Positions 9,165-16,473 of a stretch of DNA of 61,432 nt are shown here, in pieces. The position numbers were made by a program, and so were the translations under genes. The DNA is from JBAQMG01 sp049302575 (GTDB lineage Bacteria > Bacillota > Desulfitobacteriia > Desulfitobacteriales > Desulfitobacteriaceae). Position 1 is the stretch's first letter. Each line of letters begins with the position of its first letter. The notes below the pieces were generated by a model. The model saw only the letters and a program-made list of their open reading frames with translations, was not told where the DNA came from and ran no database searches. The stretch covers positions 1 through 61,432 of the forward strand of contig JBAQMG010000093.1 of NCBI GenBank assembly GCA_049302575.1, in the 5' to 3' direction.

Positions 9165-9926
9165 TCACGTTCTAATCCCCCAGTCATTAACTAATAAAGC
9201 GGCTCCTAAGGCAGCGGTAAGCTCTGGCTCAGGTGGGATAATGATTTTTAGTTTAAGCTCTTTTTCTAGGTAATTTATAAGTTGACGGTAATGGGCACCA
9301 CCACCTGTGAAAATTAGAGTTTCAGAAACGCCTAAACTTTCGACAAAGTTGGATAAACGTTTGGCCGTACTTTTAAAGAGTCCAGCTATAACTTCAGCTT
9401 TAGGCGCACCTTTGGCTAATAGTGTGATTACCTCAGACTCGGCAAAAACTGTACACATAGAATTGATGGTTACAGGTTTAATATCTTCTGGAAGCTCCAG
9501 TTCCGCGGGGTTAATCTCTAAGCCTTTGAGGATTACGTCTAGGAAACGCCCTGTGCCAGCAGCACATTTATCATTCATCATAAACTTGACTACTTTTCCG
9601 AGGGAGTTTTTTTTAATGGCTTTAGCATCTTGACCGCCTAAATCTAAGATAAAGGGATATTCCGGGAAGATATGATGGCAACCTTTGGCTTGACAGGTGA
9701 TTTCAGTGACTACTTTGCCTTCGGGGAAACTTACTCTACCATAGCCAGTGACCATAATTTCCTCTGGCTTTTTGCCTGTTGTTTGAATAAAGTCATTTAT
9801 TAGTTCTTTGCCAGCAGTGAGTGTATCAAAACGTGAGGGGATAATCCGTTGATAAATAGCTTGACCATCCTCCAAAGCAACAATTTTAGCGTTGACTGAG
9901 CCAAGGTCGACTCCAATGACAGCCAT
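9165..9926 (-). CDS. 2-hydroxyacyl-CoA dehydratase-type activase (BadF/BcrA ATPase)
   Basis: A 253-aa ASKHA-fold ATPase that drives electrons at very low potential into a partner protein using ATP. It shows the phosphate-binding motif GVDLGSVNAK, LDLGGQDAK, the cysteines NDKCAAGTGRF and NSMCTVFAESE (expected to hold a 4Fe-4S cluster between two subunits), and the adenosine motif FTGGGA. Its start overlaps the stop of the upstream partner gene by one base (TAATG), so the two are translationally coupled. It resembles HgdC/FldI/YjiL-type activators and the reductase of double-cubane cluster proteins. Confidence 0.85.
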   Translation of the reverse strand: MAVIGVDLGSVNAKIVALEDGQAIYQRIIPSRFDTLTAGKELINDFIQTTGKKPEEIMVTGYGRVSFPEGKVVTEITCQAKGCHHIFPEYPFILDLGGQDAKAIKKNSLGKVVKFMMNDKCAAGTGRFLDVILKGLEINPAELELPEDIKPVTINSMCTVFAESEVITLLAKGAPKAEVIAGLFKSTAKRLSNFVESLGVSETLIFTGGGAHYRQLINYLEKELKLKIIIPPEPELTAALGAALLVNDWGIRT

Positions 9927-11191
9927 TATTTTATCATCTCCAGAAATGCTCCAATACGGGTTTGGAGTTGTCCTTGATCTTCATCAGAAAAGTCACTTTC
10001 TAATTTTAAATAGGGGATTTCTTTTTCTGTGAGGGCTTTGGACACAAAATAACTTTCAACTCCGTAGGGCTGGCAAAATTGTAGAGTAAAATCTATCACC
10101 CCATCGGCTTTTAGATTTTTAGCCATTGAAAAAATGTCGTCAATTCTTCCGCTATTAGGTGTAAAGCAGGCACAGTTTACATTTAAAGGTCGTTTGGCAA
10201 TATTTTCGAGGAGAGCTGGTATTTCTTTGGCAGGTTCTACTAAGTCTTTATAATAGCGTTCGCCGGTGCAAGTTTCTTCCCCTACAACAACTCCGCCGGC
10301 AGCCTCAATTAATGCATGGATCTTCCAAGCTGGTATTGGTTGTGGTGTTCCAGAGATTAAGATCCGAGGAGCATCGACTGGGGCAACACCAATCCCTTGA
10401 CTCACTCTTTCATCCAGTTCATCACAAAGGACATTAACTTTTTCGGCAAAACGCACAGGATCATCAAAGAAGGCCAATTGATTAATGACTAAAACATCTA
10501 AACCGTGGATCGGTGAGGGAGTATGTTTGCGTAAATCCGCTAAGCGTTTTAAAGCTAGCCGTTTGTTATTAATCTTTTCAATCCCCGCCTGAAGATTTTC
10601 TTTGGTTAAAGTAACTCCAGTTTCTTTCTCTACAAAAGTGGCAAATTCTCCGATTTCTTCAGTCCACAAAGTTAGGTCTCTAGGTTGTTTTTTCTGGGGA
10701 AGTTCTAGGATATAGGTGGGAATATACTCATTAAGAATCTCCCAGGCTTTTTTCTTACCGTCGCAGGTAGTTTCCCCAATGACATAGTCAGAAACTTGGA
10801 AATAGGGGCAGATTCGTTCTAGTTTAAAGCCTAAGGCTGATTTAATTAAGGGGCAGGTATTTTTAGGTAAGACTTTTTCTCCTGCGGGGACTGAATATTG
10901 TGCTCCAGCACAAAGCCCAATACAGGCACTTCCAGTAGCAACAATGATTTCTTCCGGTACAAAAACGCAAAAGGAAGCGAAAACCTTGTGCCCTTTTTCC
11001 TTTAAGTCATAAAGTTCTTTAACCCTAATCCCATGAATATCACCAACCACGAAATCAAAGTAGCCCATGTTTGCTGGGCGGTTGGGACGGTTAAGAAAAA
11101 GTTCGGTGTAGACGGCAGGAAGGGGTGCTAAAAAATCATCGTGTTTTTCCAAATCCATCTCGAGTAGTGCCCAAAGTTCTCGGTTTTCCAT
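9926..11191 (-). CDS. 2-hydroxyacyl-CoA dehydratase D-component family; possible double-cubane cluster protein
   Basis: A 421-aa member of the HgdB/FldBC/YjiM family. Conserved cysteines occur in SACIGLCAG, KNTCPLIK, RICPYF, ETTCDGKKK, ETCTGERYYK, NCACFTPNS and QFCQPYGVE. Classical dehydratases have two different subunits and usually a CoA-transferase nearby. Here a single subunit is paired with one activase, as in YjiM/YjiL and in the ATP-dependent double-cubane cluster proteins described from Carboxydothermus. The number of cysteines would allow six ligands for an [8Fe-9S] cluster. The physiological substrate is unknown. Confidence 0.75.
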   Translation of the reverse strand: MENRELWALLEMDLEKHDDFLAPLPAVYTELFLNRPNRPANMGYFDFVVGDIHGIRVKELYDLKEKGHKVFASFCVFVPEEIIVATGSACIGLCAGAQYSVPAGEKVLPKNTCPLIKSALGFKLERICPYFQVSDYVIGETTCDGKKKAWEILNEYIPTYILELPQKKQPRDLTLWTEEIGEFATFVEKETGVTLTKENLQAGIEKINNKRLALKRLADLRKHTPSPIHGLDVLVINQLAFFDDPVRFAEKVNVLCDELDERVSQGIGVAPVDAPRILISGTPQPIPAWKIHALIEAAGGVVVGEETCTGERYYKDLVEPAKEIPALLENIAKRPLNVNCACFTPNSGRIDDIFSMAKNLKADGVIDFTLQFCQPYGVESYFVSKALTEKEIPYLKLESDFSDEDQGQLQTRIGAFLEMIK

Positions 11192-11363
11192 ACTTTGCCT
11201 CCCTAAGGTTTATTTTTTATGGTTATTATAACATAACTAATATATTATTTGATACATATAAATAATATGATAATAAATCAAAATTTCAAAGAAAACTCTT
11301 TTTATTATAGGTTTTTAATGATAGAATATATTAAATAATTCTTATGATTGAGAGGGGAAGATT

Positions 11364-11702
11364 ATGTCGTTAGCCTATTTGATAAGCTCAGATTCAATTG
11401 GCCATCAAGATCCGGAATTGGGTAAACGCCTGATGCACAATTTCTTTATGAAGCTTTTGGAGGCGGCTGAGAAACCGTCACATATTCTTTTTCTGGAAAG
11501 AGGAGTGCAACTTCTGCTGCCTGAATTTTCTGCTGTAAACGTTTTCAAGATTTTAGAAAATGAGTCTAGTGTAGAGCTGTTGGCTTGCGTGACTTGCTTA
11601 GATTATTACGGGATCAGAGATAAGATCGAGGTTGGCAAGATTTCCAGCATGCCCGAGATTATCGCTGCTATGCACGAAAGCGATAAAGTGATACATCTTT
11701 AA
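11364..11702 (+). CDS. DsrE-like protein (YedF C-terminal type)
   Basis: A 112-aa cytoplasmic protein of the DsrE/F-like fold. It matches the C-terminal half of YedF: N-terminal SSDSIGHQDPELGKRLM and a conserved CxxC segment ACVTCLDYYG followed by IEVGKISSMPEI. The family handles persulfide sulfur, and YedF has been associated with selenium metabolism. The cysteines are near residues 76-79. GAGAGGGG lies about 6 bp before ATG. It is divergent from the dehydratase/activase pair. A shorter-motif paralogue is encoded at 19763-20107. Confidence 0.75.
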   Translation: MSLAYLISSDSIGHQDPELGKRLMHNFFMKLLEAAEKPSHILFLERGVQLLLPEFSAVNVFKILENESSVELLACVTCLDYYGIRDKIEVGKISSMPEIIAAMHESDKVIHL

Positions 11703-11750
11703 ATACGCGAACGGATAAATACCTGTTGTCATTTATGTGACATTAAATAC

Positions 11751-11825
11751 AGGGGTGTCGCCAAGCGGTAAGGCACCAGACTCTGACTCTGGTATTCGTT
11801 GGTTCGAATCCATCCACCCCTGCCA
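11751..11825 (+). tRNA. tRNA-Gln (anticodon CUG), CCA encoded
   Basis: The acceptor arms AGGGGTG (11751-11757) and CACCCCT (11815-11821) pair fully. They are followed by discriminator G and an encoded CCA. The anticodon stem CCAGA/TCTGG holds the loop CTCTGAC with anticodon CTG. The T-loop is TTCGAAT, with one T-T mismatch in the T-stem. CUG is the minor glutamine anticodon. Confidence 0.93.
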
Positions 11826-11878
11826 ACGTCTTGTCCGTAAGTCTGAGGGACATGCAAATTAACTTTTTTACAAATCCA

Positions 11879-11907
11879 TTGACACAAAAATGTACCTATG
11901 CTAAACT
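11879..11907 (+). promoter_or_regulatory. promoter of the cobalt-transport operon
   Basis: TTGACA at 11879-11884 and TAAACT at 11902-11907 are separated by exactly 17 bp. The transcript would begin just before the cobalamin riboswitch. Confidence 0.6.
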
Positions 11908-11944
11908 CGTGTTAATCAATGTGAATTAAATAGGTAATAAACGA

Positions 11945-12110
11945 GTACACATTCTTATGAGATAGGAACGTGTTTAGGGGAAGTCAGTTTAATTCTGACG
12001 CGGTCCCGCCACTGTAATAGGGAGTAGCCTTACAGTATGTCTCTGGATTTTTTATCTGGGAAGACGTAGGGTTATGATGAACTAAAGCCAGGAAACCTGC
12101 TCGTTTTATT
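11945..12110 (+). promoter_or_regulatory. cobalamin (AdoCbl) riboswitch
   Basis: Conserved aptamer elements occur in the correct order. GGGGAAG leads into a small hairpin (GTCAG...CTGAC). Then comes the B12 box core GCGGTCCCGCCACTGTAA near 12000-12017, and the 3' element GCCAGGAAACCTGC at 12087-12100. It lies about 375 nt upstream of cbiM. By family knowledge it represses downstream expression when adenosylcobalamin is abundant, here by acting on the terminator that follows. Confidence 0.93.
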
Positions 12111-12170
12111 TTGACCTTTAGCACCCACGACGGATGGGGGGAAGGATATTTATGTTCTTAACATATTTAT

Positions 12171-12206
12171 AACCTCCTGCCTTTGGGTGCAGGAGGTTAT
12201 TTGTTT
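12171..12206 (+). terminator. riboswitch expression-platform terminator
   Basis: AACCTCCTGC (12171-12180) pairs perfectly with 12189-12198 around an 8-base loop, then ATTTGTTT. It sits about 60 nt after the aptamer and is the likely regulated terminator. The remaining leader up to 12484 contains two further hairpins (12231-12248 and a perfect 10-bp stem at 12281-12313) and no gene. Confidence 0.75.
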
Positions 12207-12484
12207 CCATTTTTATAGGGACAAGGTGCTTTAATCCTGAGGGATTAAGCTAATGAAAGTGATTAGAACTGTGACGGAAAGAAAACTCGAAACGGATATT
12301 CACTCGAGTTTTCGCACATCCGAAACAATTTAACTGCCTGTCCGAATCACATCGCTTTAATTAGGGGGGTGTATGATTTGGTCCGGTTTTTTTTATTTAT
12401 TTTAGATGGTTGATAATAAACCACAAAATTATGGAATTTAAAAGATTAATTATTTAGGTGTAATGAAAAGGAGTTGTCAATTTT

Positions 12485-13270
12485 ATGGACCTACGCAAGT
12501 TTAAAAATATCGGTTTATTAATCGCTTATATAATTGCTGTCTATATTGTCTTTCCCAATAATGCTTATGCTATGCATATTATGGAAGGATTCTTGCCTTT
12601 TAACTGGGCTGCCTTCTGGTGGATTGCCATGATTCCGTTTGTGATTATCGGGGTACGTTCCATTAAGAAAACAGTGACTGAACACCCTAGTTTAAAGATG
12701 TTGCTCGGTATGGCCGGAGCATTTGCTTTTGTTTTGTCGGCCTTGAAAATTCCCTCTGTATCCGGTAGTTGTTCGCACCCGACAGGAGTGGGTTTAGGTA
12801 CGATCCTGTTCGGACCTACAGCTATGACCGTATTGGGAATGATGGTCTTAATCTTTCAAGCCCTTCTAATCGCTCATGGCGGAATCACAACTCTAGGAGC
12901 AAACACGTTTTCTATGGGGATCGTGGGACCGTTCGTTTCATACGGTATTTATAAGGGTACAAAGAAACTGGGGGCTCCGCTGTGGTTATCGGTGTTTCTG
13001 GCTGCAACATTAGGAGATCTTATGACCTACATCACAACCTCCTTTCAGTTGGGGCTGGCGTTTCCGGCAGCTTCAGGCGGCGTAATGGCTTCTGCTCTGA
13101 AATTCATGGGAATCTTTGCTTTCACTCAACTGCCCTTAGCCATTAGCGAAGGTATCCTGACCGTTCTTGTCATAAATATTCTGAGTGCTTACAATCAAAA
13201 AGAGTTGGGGTTCTTAGGCGTATTTACTGGGAAAGAGTTACCCACTAAAAAACAGGGGGTGAAAATATGA
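12485..13270 (+). CDS. cbiM: cobalt ECF transporter S component CbiM
   Basis: The substrate-binding membrane subunit of the CbiMNQO cobalt importer, 261 aa. It has an N-terminal signal-like segment followed by the hallmark MHIMEGFLP near residue 30. The conserved His after the processed or extended N-terminus binds Co(II) in known CbiM proteins. About seven hydrophobic helices follow, including GGITTLGANTFSMG. AAAGGAG precedes ATG 12485. It heads a four-gene operon under the cobalamin riboswitch, supplying cobalt for B12 synthesis. Confidence 0.95.
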   Translation: MDLRKFKNIGLLIAYIIAVYIVFPNNAYAMHIMEGFLPFNWAAFWWIAMIPFVIIGVRSIKKTVTEHPSLKMLLGMAGAFAFVLSALKIPSVSGSCSHPTGVGLGTILFGPTAMTVLGMMVLIFQALLIAHGGITTLGANTFSMGIVGPFVSYGIYKGTKKLGAPLWLSVFLAATLGDLMTYITTSFQLGLAFPAASGGVMASALKFMGIFAFTQLPLAISEGILTVLVINILSAYNQKELGFLGVFTGKELPTKKQGVKI

Positions 13271-13563
13271 AACCCATTGCCAAGAACGGAATCTTACTAG
13301 TAATTGTTGTTGCACTGGCCTTCGGTCCCCTTTTTCTGGCACGCAATGCCGAATTCGCCGGAGCCGATGTTCAAGCAGGAGAAGCGATCAGCGTGGTAGC
13401 TCCCAATTATCAACCTTGGTTTAAACCTTTGTATGAACCAGCGAGCGGAGAAGTCGAAACATTCTTGTTTGCTCTGCAAGCAGCCCTCGGAAGCGGATTC
13501 TTTTTTTACTACTTGGGCTATTCGAAAGGAAAACACAACGCCAGTAAGAGGGATCAAGCGTGA
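13267..13563 (+). CDS. cbiN: cobalt transport protein CbiN
   Basis: A 98-aa auxiliary subunit with two transmembrane helices flanking a short extracytoplasmic loop (FAGADVQAGEAI and PWFKPLYEP motifs), which helps load cobalt into CbiM. It overlaps cbiM by 4 bp and cbiQ by 4 bp, indicating translational coupling within the operon. Length and layout are standard for the family. Confidence 0.93.
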   Translation: MKPIAKNGILLVIVVALAFGPLFLARNAEFAGADVQAGEAISVVAPNYQPWFKPLYEPASGEVETFLFALQAALGSGFFFYYLGYSKGKHNASKRDQA

Positions 13564-14330
13564 TAAACATTGATAGTTACGCCTATAGCAATAATCTAAA
13601 AACAGTTCACCCCGTAGAAAAGTCTCTTTTTGCGATGCTTACCATGGGAGTGTGTCTAACCGCTTCCAGGGTAATCACCCCTCTGATCGTCTTAGCTTTA
13701 ATGGCTGGGGGGATAATCTTTAAAGCCGGCATTCCAGCTCGAGTTTTTGTCAAGCTAATGCTTGTTCCTCTTTCGTTTCTCCTGATCAGCGTTTTAACGA
13801 TTGCTTTTTCAGTCTCGACCAATCCTTCGGTATTTTGGCTAGCTCAAACCATGTATGGTCTCACCGTAGGAATACACTACCCAGATTTGATCACCGCGGT
13901 TCATCTCTTTCTAAGATCGTTAGGGGCTGTTTCCTGTCTTTACTTTCTAGCCCTAACCACACCCATGATTGAAATAATCACAGTACTTCACAAGATGAAA
14001 GTCCCTGTGATTATCACCGAATTGATGGTGCTCATTTATCGCTTTATCTTTGTCTTTATGGAAACAGCCACCACGATTCGCCGTGCTCAGCTTTCTCGTT
14101 CAGGGTATGTAACAATGAAAAGTTCTTTCCGTTCTTTGAGCCGGCTCTCCTCTGCTCTTTTAGGGAAAGTTTTCGTGAAATCCCAAGAACTTTACAATGC
14201 AATGGCAGCTCGATGTTACACGGGAGAGATTAAGGTGCTTACAAAGAAGCATCCAATTAGCCTTAGAAATTACATTATTATAACTGGGTTTGAACTTCCT
14301 TTAATTTTGTTGAATTTACTTGGGAGGTAA
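13560..14330 (+). CDS. cbiQ: cobalt ECF transporter T component CbiQ
   Basis: The transmembrane coupling subunit, 256 aa, starting at GTG 13560 inside the cbiN stop codon. It carries several hydrophobic helices and the cytoplasmic coupling motifs AAQ/ARG-type, seen here as RRAQLSRSGY and AMAARCYTGE, which contact the ATPase. It ends overlapping the next gene by one base. Assignment follows from motif order and operon position. Confidence 0.93.
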   Translation: MINIDSYAYSNNLKTVHPVEKSLFAMLTMGVCLTASRVITPLIVLALMAGGIIFKAGIPARVFVKLMLVPLSFLLISVLTIAFSVSTNPSVFWLAQTMYGLTVGIHYPDLITAVHLFLRSLGAVSCLYFLALTTPMIEIITVLHKMKVPVIITELMVLIYRFIFVFMETATTIRRAQLSRSGYVTMKSSFRSLSRLSSALLGKVFVKSQELYNAMAARCYTGEIKVLTKKHPISLRNYIIITGFELPLILLNLLGR

Positions 14331-15196
14331 TGAATTTGTCAGAGGTCATAATTGAGGCGGTTAATGTAGAGTATTCTTATCCTGACGGCACAAAGGCTTT
14401 ACTCAAAGTAAGTTTACAAGTTGAAAAAGGAGAAAAGCTAGCCATTCTGGGATCAAACGGAGCTGGAAAATCCACTTTGTTTATGCAATTTAACGGAATT
14501 TATCGTCCTAATTCAGGTTCTATAAAGTACCAGGGACAAGATATTTCCTATAAAAACAAGGCGCTCATCGAATTACGCAAGAAAGTGGGTATCGTTTTTC
14601 AAGATCCGGATAGTCAGTTGTTTTCAGCTAGCGTTTGGCAGGATATCTCTTTTGGTCCTCTGAATCTCGGACTTTCAGAAGAAGAAGTGATAGCCAGAGT
14701 CAAACAAGCCCTGATCGATACGGAAACCACCGACCTTCAAGATAAACCTACTCACTTGTTAAGTTACGGGCAGAAAAAACGGGTTTCTATCGCAGGCGTT
14801 CTGGCGATGGAACCAGAAGTGATTATTTTTGATGAACCAACAGTCGGGCTGGATCCACGTCACGCTCGGGAGCTCATGCAGCTTCTGGAAAAGTTGAGCA
14901 ATGAGGGTAAAACTATTATCATATCTACTCATGATGTCGATTTAGCGTATTCTTGGTCAGACCGAATAGCAATTATTTACAGTGGAGAGATAATCGCACA
15001 CGGAGAACCCAGCGAAATATTCAAGCGACCTGAGATTATTGAACGTGCTGATTTAGCACTTCCTTGGCTGATAGAAATGCATAGTAAACTGGTGCAAAAA
15101 GGCTGGCTGCCACCGGCTATCTCTTTGCCAAAGTCAAAGGAAGATTTGTTTAGTAGTATTGCGGCAAAGAGCGAAAGGAAATTGTCTGTACTTTAA
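14330..15196 (+). CDS. cbiO: cobalt ECF transporter ATPase CbiO
   Basis: A 288-aa ABC ATPase energising cobalt uptake. It shows Walker A GSNGAGKST, Q-loop VFQDPDSQLF, a signature variant LSYGQKKRVSIAG, Walker B VIIFDEPTVGLD and the switch histidine STHD. The signature reads SYGQK rather than SGGQ, a variant common in ECF ATPases. The ATG at 14330 overlaps the cbiQ stop but lies only 2 bp after GGAGG. A TTG at 14336 is better spaced, so the true start could be six bases later. Confidence 0.93.
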   Translation: MNLSEVIIEAVNVEYSYPDGTKALLKVSLQVEKGEKLAILGSNGAGKSTLFMQFNGIYRPNSGSIKYQGQDISYKNKALIELRKKVGIVFQDPDSQLFSASVWQDISFGPLNLGLSEEEVIARVKQALIDTETTDLQDKPTHLLSYGQKKRVSIAGVLAMEPEVIIFDEPTVGLDPRHARELMQLLEKLSNEGKTIIISTHDVDLAYSWSDRIAIIYSGEIIAHGEPSEIFKRPEIIERADLALPWLIEMHSKLVQKGWLPPAISLPKSKEDLFSSIAAKSERKLSVL

Positions 15197-15403
15197 TAAT
15201 TCTTCCTTTGGTAGCTTTATATCAGGCGTAAGCTGTTGTAGGGGTTGACGACTAGTTTGAGACTTGCACCTAAAGTAATTTTAGATAAAAAAATGAATTA
15301 GCATTTTCGTTTTGGCCGGATATTTTGTTCAGTTCGTCATCTTTGGAGTGAGGAAGAGCTTCAAGGTGAAGGTACTAGAACGGTCAAAAATTAGGAGGAC
15401 AAA

Positions 15404-15934
15404 ATGCAACAAGGGCTCATCCATATTTATACTGGTACAGGAAAAGGAAAGACGACAGCAGCCATCGGGTTGGGGATCAGGGCGTATGGACAGGGACTTA
15501 AGGTCCTCATGGTTCAATTTTTAAAAGGATGGACTACGGGAGAAATGAAAGTCATCGCCAGTTTAAGACCGTACTTTCAGCTCTTTCAATATAAAAAAAA
15601 TGACAAATTCACTTGGGGAATGACAGATGAAGAAATGGAAGGAATAAATGGAGAAATCAGGATTGGTCTGAACTATACTATTGAGGCCGTCATAAGCGGT
15701 GAATGGGATTTGATCATCATGGACGAGATTATGGCCGCTGTGAATTGCGGGTTCCTGCCTCTGGAGGAAGTAGTCGAGCTTGTTAAGATCAAGCCACTAA
15801 AACTGGAACTCGTTCTGACAGGGAGGGATGCTCCATTAGAGCTGATCGAGTTGGCTGATTATGTCTCGGAAATAACTGCCCGCAAGCATCCTATGGAAAA
15901 GGGGATAGTGGCGCGGGAGGGAATCGAGTACTAA
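15404..15934 (+). CDS. cobO: corrinoid (cob(I)yrinate) adenosyltransferase, CobA/BtuR type
   Basis: Transfers the 5'-deoxyadenosyl group from ATP to cob(I)alamin or cobyrinate to form the coenzyme. The 176-aa product has the P-loop GTGKGKTT at 11-18, VQFLKGWTTGE, and the Walker-B-like WDLIIMDEI. AGGAGG lies 5 bp upstream of ATG 15404. It follows the cobalt importer by about 200 bp in the same direction and ends in its own terminator. The 207-bp spacer before it holds no gene that I recognise. The naming cobA/cobO/btuR varies between genomes. Confidence 0.9.
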   Translation: MQQGLIHIYTGTGKGKTTAAIGLGIRAYGQGLKVLMVQFLKGWTTGEMKVIASLRPYFQLFQYKKNDKFTWGMTDEEMEGINGEIRIGLNYTIEAVISGEWDLIIMDEIMAAVNCGFLPLEEVVELVKIKPLKLELVLTGRDAPLELIELADYVSEITARKHPMEKGIVAREGIEY

Positions 15935-15940
15935 ACGTAA

Positions 15941-15976
15941 GAGATAGCTCCTAGTAGGGGGAGCTATTTCTTTTTA
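15941..15976 (+). terminator. intrinsic terminator after the adenosyltransferase gene
   Basis: GAGATAGCTCC (15941-15951) pairs with 15960-15970 with one mismatch, followed by a T run (CTTTTTAT). It closes the cobalamin-related operon. Confidence 0.8.
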
Positions 15977-15980
15977 TAAC

Positions 15981-16000
15981 AAGCCAGAAGACCTGCTCGT
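15981..16000 (+). other. remnant 3' box of a cobalamin riboswitch
   Basis: AAGCCAGAAGACCTGCTCGT at 15981-16000 reproduces the 3' conserved element of the intact riboswitch (AAGCCAGGAAACCTGCTCGT at 12085-12104) with two differences. None of the rest of an aptamer precedes it. Directly upstream lies the terminator of the previous gene. Confidence 0.55.
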
Positions 16001-16015
16001 GAGGAGCGCTGCTAG

Positions 16016-16300
16016 CACTACGAGAGCAACCGCCAGACCGTCTTTGACGCTGTGCTCTTGGGCCGCAAACCCTACATCAAGTGGGAGGCGACAGCGTCGG
16101 ATTTGGCGTTAGTGCACGGGATATTGGCAAAAACAGGTCTGGGGGAATTTGCCCTGTGCTACTTAGATGAACTGAGCGGAGGGGAACTGCAGAAAGTAGT
16201 TATCGCTAGGGCCTTGGCCCAGGAACCCGAGGTTCTGTTATTGGATGAGCCAACTAGTAACTTGGATCTGAGAAACCAAATGGTCGTGATCCTCAGGTGA
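16016..16300 (+). pseudogene. fragment of FecE/BtuD-type ABC transporter ATPase
   Basis: About 94 codons of the central part of an iron-siderophore/B12-type ABC ATPase remain open. They run from the segment QTVFDAVLLGRKPYIKW through the signature LSGGELQKVVIARALAQEP to Walker B LLLDEPTSNLDL, then end at TGA 16298. The Walker A half and the C-terminal part with the switch histidine are missing, so it cannot work. It sits right after a riboswitch stub, which fits a deleted cobalamin-regulated btu-type operon. A short ORF from 16052 could still be translated, but I see no ribosome binding site. Confidence 0.75.
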
Positions 16301-16473
16301 GAATGTTTAAGTATTGAGAGGATGAAGAATTATGATTGATGTGGTGCCAGATCCCAACAATTGCTTGTAAATTTCAGGTAATTATATTAGTATAAATCTA
16401 AGAATGATCCCGTGCTGTCTTTGTGAATGCACCGGAGATCTGATGTTCGATCTTAGATAGGTGGTGCTAAATA

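Noticed and set aside
12361..12375. TTAGGGGGGTGTATG as another CsoR/CstR-type operator
   Set aside because: Only one half-site is present, no matching left arm, and it does not lie at a promoter.
16298..16300. UGA ending the ABC ATPase fragment as selenocysteine
   Set aside because: The gene lacks its first half, no family sequence continues after UGA, and the position is not a cysteine in relatives.
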